A program made the translations under genes and the position numbers. A model generated the notes under the pieces. The model had not been told where the DNA came from, did not search any database, and worked only from the letters and a program-made list of their open reading frames with translations. Shown piece by piece: positions 22,885 to 31,900 of a DNA stretch of 64,000 bases (the first letter of the stretch is position 1; each line of letters opens with the position of its first letter). Source of the DNA: Aporrectodea caliginosa (Eukaryota > Annelida > Clitellata > Crassiclitellata > Lumbricidae); contig JACEVL010000081.1 in assembly GCA_020284085.1 (NCBI GenBank), positions 1,155,501 through 1,219,500 of the forward strand. Reading direction: 5' to 3'.

Positions 22885-23803
22885 ATGAAGTCTGTCTGTC
22901 ATGAAGTTAACATTCCTGTTATGCGGATTTTCTCTCTGCATCATTCACCAGATGGTAACATACATTTCTGCTTCTCTTAGCCACGGGCTGGACTCTTTTT
23001 TGTGTTTGTTTAACCAATCAATTGGGTAAAATGGCAGGGGCAGTGGGAGGGGAGGGGAGCAGTGGGGGAAGGGCAGGAAGGGGAGGGGAGGGGAATGAGG
23101 GAAGAAGGGAGAGTAGGAGGGGATGGGTAGGAGGAGTGGGAGGTGGTTTGGGAGGGGATGTGTAGGGGAGGGGATGGAATGATTGGGGAAGGGGAAAGGG
23201 AAGGGAAGGGAAGTGGAATTGAGGCAGAGCGGAAATGGGGAGGGCTGATTTTAAGTGACCTGAGCTTGCTAAACTGTACTGTTCTAGGACCAACAAACAT
23301 CTAGTTGTTCATTAACTTGATGAATCTTTTTGTGTGTTTAACTGATCAATTCAGTAGATGGCTGGGGAGGGGCACTGGGATGGGAGGAGACCAGTAGCAG
23401 GAAGGGGAGCGGAATTGGAGGGAGGGTAATGGGAGGGGAGAGAAGTGAAGGGGAGGGGATGAAGGGAGAGTAGGAGGGGATGGGTAGGAGGAGTAGGAGG
23501 GGATGGGTAAAGGAGGAGCGGGGAACAGGAATGGGAGGGAGAGGAAGAGGAGGGGGTAGGGAAAAGGAAAGGGGCACAGAAGGGGAGGGGAGGGCTGCTT
23601 TTAGTTGGCCCGCCTGAGCTTGCCAAACTTCACCGTCCTAGGACGGGCATTGTTCATAAGCTTAATAAATCATGATCCTGTCATTGCCACTGAATAATCA
23701 TTACCTGTTTGTCTTGCCCAGTTTAAAGAAGAAAGAAAAAGATCGTGAGGATATGTGGAAGAAACTTGAAAAATTACAAAACTCGAAAAAAATGACGAAA
23801 TAA
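14393..23803 (+). CDS. PPP2R5: PP2A regulatory subunit B56 (B'), 12 exons
   Basis: This is the substrate-targeting subunit of the PP2A heterotrimer, a HEAT-repeat-like solenoid that recruits phosphoserine/threonine substrates. Exons: 14393-14531, 15866-16062, 16934-17043, 17421-17513, 18104-18234, 18580-18639, 19351-19459, 20142-20195, 20985-21035, 21659-21778, 22444-22673, 23722-23803. All have GT/AG boundaries and, apart from exon 3, the phases agree. Recognisable blocks are [65 protein letters not shown] and [13 protein letters not shown]. The product is about 458 residues, near the length of the epsilon/alpha class, with a short variable N-terminus and a Lys-rich C-terminus (WKKLEKL). The start ATG lies in AAGATGGCGG, a YY1-like context. 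Exon 3 (110 nt) is one base short: the frame breaks in GCGTTTTCTTTAAC before [17 protein letters not shown]. Class assignment (alpha to epsilon) is open. Confidence 0.95.
14532..15865. other. Intron 1 of the B56 gene
   Basis: 1334 bp. Several unsupported reading frames cross 14873-15545 on both strands. The GC-balanced stretch at about 15030-15530 differs in texture from the AT-rich surroundings and may be an old insertion, but I recognise no family and saw no terminal repeats. Confidence 0.4.
16707..16841 (+). repeat. Three tandem copies of a 45-bp unit in B56 intron 2
   Basis: Units 16707-16751, 16752-16796 and 16797-16841 are almost identical; one G-to-T change in the third was seen. Because 45 is a multiple of three, one frame stays open and repeats a 15-residue peptide. 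Confidence 0.9.
18715..18790 (-). repeat. Retroposon 3' end with (ATTC)n tail, antisense
   Basis: CATTCATTCATTCATTC followed by AAAGCATTTATATAGC. Read on the minus strand this is a GCTATATAAAT-type terminus with a (GAAT)n tail. A similar end is at 27180-27225. Confidence 0.5.
21405..21589. mobile_element. hAT-type MITE in B56 intron 9
   Basis: 185 bp. The right end, read inverted, is CAGTGGCGTAACGAATGG; the left end is CGGTGGCATAACAAGG. The exact 8-bp duplication CTGGTACT occurs at 21397-21404 and 21590-21597. The interior has GC-rich subterminal arms (GGGGCA/TGCCCC) and no coding capacity. It lies 70 bp upstream of exon 10. Confidence 0.88.
21870..22066 (+). repeat. (ATC)n and (ATA)n microsatellites
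   Basis: Trinucleotide runs at 21870-21909 and 22028-22066 in B56 intron 10, about 90 bp and 250 bp after exon 10. Confidence 0.9.
22815..22900 (+). repeat. (TGTC)n microsatellite
   Basis: TGTC repeats, slightly interrupted, in the last B56 intron. They keep a spurious reading frame open beyond the exon 11 donor. Confidence 0.88.
22985..23680 (+). repeat. Duplicated polypurine (GGGGA-rich) tract in B56 intron 11
   Basis: Two copies of a roughly 330-bp unit (about 22985-23325 and 23330-23680). Each has a few hundred bases of almost pure purine with GGGGAGGGGA words, bounded by similar sequence (CAATTGGGTAAAATGGC / CAATTCAGTAGATGGC on the left, CTAGGAC near the right). Long Pro/Ser frames on the opposite strand are by-products. 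Confidence 0.85.
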
Positions 23804-24274
23804 TTGAAAAGACTCACTATTTGACTATCTAGCTTTCGGGCTGTTTTGCCTCGTGCAGCAGTGAACATGCTCTACATCAATGAGTTTTGACTGATAAGTA
23901 GTATGCTGATGCTTTTGATTTTGCAAGCATCTCTAAACTATACTGCATTATGAAACACAAGCTGTACATGACTTCAATTTTATCCTCATCTTGTTTTCGC
24001 TCACCGAGTTTCAAGGAATCGACAGAATGTTACATGCTCATTTTCAAATCTTTAATTGTTAGATTTTTGCTTGACTAAGTTCCACTTCTAACTTTAATAA
24101 GCCAACTCGTTTTCAGGACATAGGTCTTGTATAGCTACATAGATTTTCAGCAGTTTTAATATGTCTGGTAAATATCTCATTTAAAAAAACATGCAAAAGT
24201 TGTTAATCTTGTCTGACCTGGGCCTAGTAAATTTGCTCATTTTATACCGCACTGTAATATAATTATGTTTAGGG
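23804..24274 (+). other. Probable 3' UTR and downstream flank of the B56 gene
   Basis: AT-rich sequence after the TAA at 23801-23803. I found no clear AATAAA, so the transcript end is not placed. Confidence 0.35.
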
Positions 24275-24680
24275 CTGGGACTATTATTACAGACGGGATA
24301 CGAAGCGGCAATATGTCAGCCAATCAGAGATCGTCTTTTCTAAAACATCGCGGGCGATGTATGTGACCATCTATTTTTAGATTACACTGTCATCCGGGCA
24401 CTCAGTAGGGTAAATACTCTCGACGGAGCAAACGCAAACAAAGCCAAATGAATCATTCTCGTCGTTGTTTTTAGTAATTTACAAGATGCATACGTTGCAA
24501 ATTATTTTTATTGAATTAAGTCGCTTTCGTTTCGTTACGACAATCGTCCAGAAAAGAAACGGGACTAAAACTGATCTGACCTGCAAAGGTCCCGGATGTA
24601 AAATCAGAGTCACAGACATAATCTAGGGCAATGACCCAATTTTCGTCCATTTCGAATCCCGTCTGTAATAATAGTCCCAG
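24275..24680. mobile_element. TIR element with 8-bp duplication, terminus CTGGGACTATTATTACAG
   Basis: Terminal inverted repeats of 30 bp with one mismatch, flanked by an exact GTTTAGGG duplication (24267-24274, 24681-24688). 406 bp, non-coding. The 8-bp duplication suits hAT or P-type transposases, but the terminus is unlike the CAG-type ends elsewhere in the window. Confidence 0.88.
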
Positions 24681-24688
24681 GTTTAGGG

Positions 24689-25309
24689 CCTATATCATAG
24701 AATACCACGTTGTGTAAAATCGTTACAAATTATTGCATACTTATACATGGGGATTTATAGTCATTTATGATAATAGAATGGGATACGTTGAAGATTTTAA
24801 AACGTTGAAGATTCTACACTTGATCTCGGATCTGTTCTGTTCACTTAATGCCTGCTCACCGGTGTCACGATAGGCAGTGTATTCATTTCATTTTACAGAA
24901 ACGTTGCCCTGTGGTGAATTCTTGACAATGTATTCTGTAAAGTTTGAAACATTCATTATCTCGTTATCCGATTGCTAAGTTTTTACACCCAAAGTGTATG
25001 TGACTGATTTTTATGTAGGCCTGCCTCAATGGTTCAACCCTTAGCTAAATAACTGAAAAGATGTTGGGGATCGGGAAATTAAAATCTCCTCGCATATGCA
25101 CATTGACGGAACCGTTTGCCTTAGCCTTCTTCTTTTGAATGTTGCTTCATTCCTTGAGAAGAGCTGCTGGCCCTAGAATGCCTAGATGACTACACCCAAT
25201 GAGGCCCTTCCCGCCGTCGACCGGCCAAGCGAGACAACCCCCACCAAGGCTTGAGCACCCTTCGACCGGGCGGCAGTAAAGGCAGCGGGAAGAGCGTCTG
25301 GAGACGGGT
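24689..25309. other. Intergenic spacer
   Basis: No coding signal. A GC-richer patch at 25190-25309 (CCCGCCGTCGACCGGCC) abuts the next element and may belong to an older repeat. Confidence 0.4.
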
Positions 25310-25311
25310 TA

Positions 25312-26138
25312 GGGGAAGGGCTTCTAATATGGGCCCCCTAAGAAACTTTTCTTATTTCATAGCACATAAGCAATTAAACGTGTAGTTTATTTATTCCATG
25401 CATTACTTGGCATGAGTTGTTGCCAAATATGAAGGAATTATTCCTTAATCTGTGCAAATAAATTTTTAACGAATTTTTTTCAAAATACGGAAAATGGCTC
25501 ATATTACACGACCGGGTGTGTAATATGAGCCACCATTTTAAAGATGGAATTGCAATGTTTCCGTGCCGCAGACTAATATTAAAACAGTAAAAACGATTTT
25601 CTGAGATTAAACTTACTAGGATAACCATAAAGAAACAATTTGGCCTATGCCTAATGTAAACAACACTGAGAACCGGTTACATGGAAAATATAGCCATAAC
25701 GGCCTATTTCAACTGTGTCATTCCATAAAGATATGGCCCATATTACACATTCGATCGCAGGACCGTATTACAAAAATGGTGTGCTTCGGGGAAATCTGTT
25801 ATAGCGTCATCGACGAATGTATTATAGATCAACAAAGTTGTGTTTTTATATAATAAAGAAATTGTCTATCTTCTGAAACATCAGGGCATACCATAGATGA
25901 AATCCTAAACTATATAACACTTGTTGAAGTTCAGCAAGTCTTATAAGCAACATGTACCAAAACATAAACGTTGATGTTTTTCGGGCAGAAGTTATTAGTA
26001 AAGGGACACATCCAGAACAGGAAGTTGAAATCAGTATACGGATGGTTTCCCAATGTAAGAGCTCTCCGCAGACATGATAGGTGGGAAATACAGTCGAGGC
26101 CCATATTACACAGTGGCCCATATTACAAGCCTTTCCCC
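25312..26138. mobile_element. TA-flanked TIR element with repeated ATATTACAC words
   Basis: Ends GGGGAAGGGCTTCTAATATG and, inverted on the right, GGGGAAAGGCTTGTAATATG, each preceded by TA. This is compatible with a Tc1/mariner-type 2-bp target. Internal copies of GCCCATATTACAC or GCTCATATTACAC occur near 25495, 25738, 26101 and 26116. A hairpin (GGCTCATATTACAC...TGTGTAATATGAGCC) lies at about 25496-25532. No transposase was recognised. Confidence 0.65.
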
Positions 26139-26939
26139 TACGTGTAGCTGAGCGTAACAGTTCTGCCCAGATCTTCCGGATGATATCGGCGATCAATGAG
26201 CAGACGAGTCACTGGGACACACCGTGGACCCTTCCCGGCTTCGCCCTTATACCATGAGTTCCATGGATACACGCATCCTTATAGCCTTCTTCTTAGGCAC
26301 ACTCCAAAGCGACGGGGTAGCTGTGGCCTGGCTTTCCAATTAAAACGCCGATCTCCAATGGGCGACTGGGAGTTAAAAACCACATGTAGCCCACCAACAA
26401 ACGTTGTTGACCTCTTTTAAAATCCGGGGAGTCCGTCTCTTACTAGGCCTAGCCCATCGCTGCCCACCATTAATAGGCTATATGCGCTGATGTTGGTTTT
26501 TAGGCGCTGATGTTGGTCCCGGCGTGTAGGCTATAATATGCTACGAATAGTCTACGATTCGGCGTATGTAGGGCTAGGCCTACATCACAATTACGCCAAT
26601 CGTCTTTGCTATGATGACGTCGTTAACTAAACATTTGAAAATGGAATACATCAGGCGAATGTGAGAAACAGGTGCCGTACGTCGTGTTTTAAGCAGTTCA
26701 GTTATCGGTTTTCATTAAAAGATAAAACAAATGCAGAATATTACCACATGTTGAAAAAGATTTCTATGAATAGACGCCGTGGCATTTATAAGAAATTTTA
26801 GGCTACGACACTATCCTCGATCTCGATTTACCTATAGCCTAAGCTTAGGCCTACACGATATAGGCCTGATAGCCTATTAGGTAGGTCCTACTATGTAAAT
26901 TTTTTGATTGACATGTTCTACCGTAAAATTCAGTGACAT
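26139..26939. other. Intergenic spacer
   Basis: No gene recognised. It contains several TAGGCCTA-type words (26568-26880) and a TGACGTCG site at about 26614. Confidence 0.4.
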
Positions 26940-27225
26940 TCTATTTCTATTCTATTTACAGACTTATAAAGCGCCTCTTACTGTACAACCTAATCAGAGG
27001 CGCTTCCAGTGCGAAGGGCCCCTCGAAAAAAGAAAAGTCTTAAGAGAATGAGCAGAAACAGTAGTGCCCCAGATTACATCACAGCACGAGTTATAGCAGG
27101 AAGATCATTCCACAGCAAAGGGCCAACAGAGGCATAGGCACGATGCTGTGCTGCGGCAGTCCGAGACCGAGAAACTAGAAGGTCATAAAGGGCGCTATAT
27201 AAATCTTTGAATGAATGAATGAATG
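26940..27225 (-). mobile_element. LINE 3'-end fragment plus GAAT-tailed retroposon end
   Basis: On the minus strand a segment reads RTAAAQHRAYASVGPLLWND, like the extreme C-terminus of CR1/L2-type reverse transcriptase proteins, and it runs to a GCGCTTTATAAGTCTG end near 26950. In the opposite sense 27187-27222 ends GCGCTATATAAATC followed by (TTGA/GAAT)n. Two retroposon ends appear to be abutted head to head. Confidence 0.55.
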
Positions 27226-27921
27226 ATGTAATGCATATCACCGTAATGATTGTTCGACATGTAACATTCACCTCCATGAAAAGAGGCGATAATGTCTGAT
27301 CTGTGATGAGTGTGATCCTATAGGTTAATTAGACATTATTTTAGGCATGGGAATAGAAAGTCAATTTGGTCCCGAGTCTAAAGTCGTGACTCTTGTAGCC
27401 TACTTATCGTCGCTTTGTTATGGCTTTTTAATATAATGATGACGTAAGATATATTTTGTTTCTCGATGACGTCGTCAACTATAATGGAGTTGTGACGTTC
27501 TATTGTTGCGCAGCGTTTCCATGGATACTGTTTTAAGAGTGTTGCTAATCATCCAGTTTACACTCGAGCATCGCGTTTAAGATTTCGGCTACTGTTGTAC
27601 AATTCATCCATCAGCAAACTACCTTAAAAGTTCCAGCTTAGAACTGCGCTGTTAACCGTTAACTTATATCGATACTTACGACTTCAAACCGATTGCAAGT
27701 TATGGACTATACAAGCCTGTAGACTAAACTCACGCATGATGGTCTGAGCAGTATGGTACACTTACTTTTAATATTCAATTAACGCGTTATTTAAACATCG
27801 ATGTCTTAGTTACAGTTATTATGTTGAGCTACAGCGTATGAACATATAGGCTAAGTTCGTGACTGAATTTGCCGCAGTTGGAGTACGGAATGAGCAGCGC
27901 ATTTTGGTGATTCGGGGAACA
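27226..27921 (+). other. 5' flank and probable promoter of the 637-residue gene
   Basis: Non-coding. It contains TGACGTAAG (about 27442), TGACGTCGTCA (about 27469) and an X-box-like motif (27515-27528). The coding frame is open from about 27859, but the first ATG is at 27922. Confidence 0.45.
27515..27528 (+). promoter_or_regulatory. RFX X-box-like motif
   Basis: GTTTCCATGGATAC matches 13 of 14 positions of the X-box consensus GTHNYYATRRNAAC. It lies about 395 bp before the ATG of the downstream gene. RFX factors are known to drive ciliary genes through such sites in animals; a functional role here is inference. Confidence 0.45.
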
Positions 27922-28931
27922 ATGTTTCGCAGAGGAATGAAAGAGGACACGTCTGATCGAACTGTGAGCGGAGGATTAGGGTACGATAAGCCATGGTATA
28001 GCGCTTCCTGTAATCTCGGTCCTCCTAAGGGAAGAGCGTTTCAGGGTAACTGTAGCCTCCCGGACAACGCCGTCTACAGTCGATGCGGTTCCCTCGCAGG
28101 GTCGTCTTGTCACGAGACGGGCAGAGGTTCCGCCGCAAACGGAACCACACCCACGATGAATCGAAAAAGCGGAAGACCTATTTCGCCGGGAGATCGACAG
28201 AAACACGTCGTCAGCGGAAACGGACGTTCCAGGCTGCAACAGGAGCTCGACTTTTCAGGAGGACGTTTCTCGCCGTCTGGGGCAACCGTGGACCGGGGAA
28301 TGTCCCCGAGGGGGACCCCACGATCATCGGAAAAATCCCTTCGATCCATCCTTAAGCACGAAACCAATGCCCGGCCAAGACCCAGCCAAGAGTCACTTTA
28401 TCGGCCACATACGCCCTCCCGGCCGCAAAGCAGTCAGGGCCCTTTCCCTGCCATTACGCTGCCGCCACCACCCTTCAGACAGTCTCGAATTCCTCGTTGC
28501 ACGTTCTTCAACAGCAACGGTGACTTCTGCCAAACGAAGTCAGATCGATCGCAGTCCTCGAACGCCTGCTGCTATGATCGTCGGCCGACATCCTCCATGG
28601 AAAACCATTCCCCAAGAAGGCGGGAAGCTGAAGGGTCGAAGAAGAAATCAAACTCCAAGTTCCAGACGGATAAAGAAAGGTCAGCAATACGCGAATGGGA
28701 ATGCGCCACGGATGGCCAGTTTGGTGGCGGAACGTGTGATTGGGGTGTAGCTGGAAGCAGGAGCGCTGCCAGCGCAGGTAGACGGACCGAGACGACATCA
28801 GACCCGAATTCCGATCGCAAGTCGACAAGGCGGGTGCAAAGCGAAAATGACGTGAGGAGGAGTCCCCGAAGAAGCCCACGGGGGATGGACGACGGATGTT
28901 GTTCAGACGAATTCCTCCAAAGTTCCGGAAG

Positions 28932-28998
<67 letters not shown>

Positions 28999-31900
28999 CG
29001 TCATCATCATCGTCATAATCATCGTCATCATTGTCATCATGAATGTAAGAAGCTGCATACCGTAGGAGTAGACTTTCACTGTACTAACGTAGAACAAGGG
29101 CACACATTTATTTAGCACCTTAACAGCGAGAGTGTACTAAAAGTGAATGGGAAACCAATGCAGTTCGTGAGCTTAAAGAACCTGTAGGAATTATTATGCA
29201 GACCAAATTCACAAACATTAACTCTTAGAAAAATGCCAGATATTGACTACAATAATTTAACAGACGTGCTAGTTTTCGCTATGTAAGCATTCCGTTACGA
29301 AATCTTTGCTTTTGCATAATTATTACGTAGCTGGAGCAACCGCGTCGATATCGTGACGAATATTCCTTATACACATCAGCAGCAGTTACTCGCTCATGAT
29401 AGAACGCCACCTTCAATCTCTTCGGATACTCCCGGATCAGCTCGGCCGTACTACCTCCGGGTATTCGAGAATGTGTTTGACTGGTTGTCAAGTTTCGCCG
29501 ATACTCAGTGGACTAATCTTAAGGTAGGAATGTGGTAAACTGAACTCTTTTCACGCACCAATCATAGTAGCAAATTTCTGACAAGCAGTTTAGATATAAC
29601 TTTCCATTCACCAAAACAAAACCACATAATAATTATATCAGTCTCAACCAGGACTGTTAAAGGCTTGGTTTTTTTTTTTTTGTTTTTGTTTTTGTTTTTA
29701 AAAAAACAAAAAAATTCTGCAAATTTTGGTTTTTTGTTTTTTTTACAAATTTCAAAATTATAAATGCCAAAAATGTCGTCTCTTCAAGTCTCTTGGCAAT
29801 TGTTGTATGGTCTTTGTTTAACTTCGTTTTATGACATTCTACGGTTCTACTGTTCTAGTTAATTTCATTTATATGCATCTGATTAAATTGAACGGTAGGC
29901 CTATTATGCCATTTTTATGAGTTTTATGATCCGAAATAGGAAAATCTCAAAAACAAAAAAAAACCAAAAAAACCAAAAAAACCAAAAAACCAACTTTTTA
30001 TTTTGAAAAAAGTTTGGTTTTTTTGCACCCCTGGTCTCAACTCCAGCTTCGAGAGAGATGCACACTGCACGCGTGATTGACTGGCTGTAAATTTCAGGGC
30101 TACGTCTGTTTCGCGGCCTGTAAATTTCTAGTCTGGTCTAGATCGGTGCTACTTCTGCAGCTGCTAAATTGCATTTCTAGTGAACATTATACAAGGTCTT
30201 AGGCCGTGGCGTAAATCATGGGGGGACAGAGGGGGACTGTTCCCCCCCCAAGTTTTGACTTAAGCCGTTCTGTCCCTCCCAAAAAATCCGGCCCTCGTAG
30301 AGTATGTCCCCCCCAAAGTTATGTATAGATTTTCGCCTCTGGTCTTAGGTAGAAAACATTAATTTTGTTTTCACTTGAAAACTCACAAAGTACGTATATT
30401 CTCTGGCGTACCAATTAAGCATGGGCGTGTTTAGGGGGAGAGGGGTTTACGGGTTCAAAACCCCCAAATAAGTTTCCGAAAAATTATATGCTTTTACATG
30501 CAAAATACAAAAAACCTGGACTTTAACGACGATTTTCAATTGAAACCCCCCGTACTCTTAAAACCCCTCCTAAACAAGTTTCCGATATATTTCGCTGGCG
30601 TACCAATGAAGCGATACCTCTCGATCGAAGTAACAACCGGCTGTGTCTTCGCTGTGCGATGGCCAATTTCACATAAATCCACTGCGTTAGGCCTACCGCT
30701 TCTTAACTGCAACAGCATTTTGACGTAGGCCTATATGTCTATCTTTGAGAGACTTCTTGGCCTTCATAACCGTATCAGTCTCACGTTTACCATATTTTAC
30801 CTGCGTGCACAGTGCAACATAGACGAACCTGAATTCGAACAATAAATTAATAAATAAATAAATTTAATAAATAAATTAATGAATTAAGCAATACAAGGAC
30901 TGGAGATGAGATATGGAATGACGAGAGACGAAGGTAGACAGAATCTGAAAGATAAAGACAGTGTGGATTGTTTACTTTTTTGCAGATGTTTAAACAGGCG
31001 GCAGAGAAATACGTCGTACCACATGTGAGAGCTAAGCGAACTGCGTCATACCCGGACCGTCTGTGCTCTAAGTCTTGCCCCTCGACCAGTTGCTCTAAAT
31101 CCCAAACAGATCCATCTGCCAGCAGCAACTCCAGAGCTTTTTCTTCCACCTGCTACAGAAGTCGTGCGAGTTCATGTGAGCAGGAACCGTACTCTTCCTT
31201 GGAAGAAAAGTGGGGTACTTTGAGAAAGCAGAAGAATCCTGGAGATCCAAAGCTGAGCAACTCGAGATCAGAGCTGAAGTCGTCGATGGAAGGACAGTCC
31301 TGTTACTCCAGGACGAGCAGTTCGGCGATGGAGATAGCCGGAAGCAGACTGGATCGGATGCAGGAAAATGCAGCTGATGCTATCACTCATATGAGAGGAC
31401 CGGAGTTTGTGCTGCCAAAGAAACTACTCAAGTCGGAAACTCTGCTGACCAGTTCTCTCACTAAGGAATTCGAGGAAATATCCAGTAAGTATTCGAAACT
31501 ATCCTCTTTGCTGACGACGTCCAGGCTTACGTCCATGGTTCTCCTTCGGCTCAACGCGTTCTTGCTGGCTGTATTGACGCTCCCCAATTGACTAGTCCGA
31601 TTGTAGGATCCGATGTTCATACCCATGCACTACAGTGACTACACCAGAAACTGTAATGCTTATCGCCCCATATACGTACACACCAATACTCGCTTATTTT
31701 CCATAAAATCTGTTGGCTCCACAACCTGGAACATGCTTCCCTCTCATATACGTCTCTGGACCCAGAGAATGGAACAGTCTCCCAGCTACAATCCGTCAAT
31801 GTTCATCTGTAACGCAATTTAAATCAAAACTAAAAACTCATCTATTCTCATTATACTATGACTAAGAACACAGCGCAAACGCGCTTTCGTGCAAGACTTT

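Noticed and set aside
23010..23626. Pro/Ser-rich minus-strand reading frames
   Set aside because: By-products of the polypurine tract, with no domain and no splice context.
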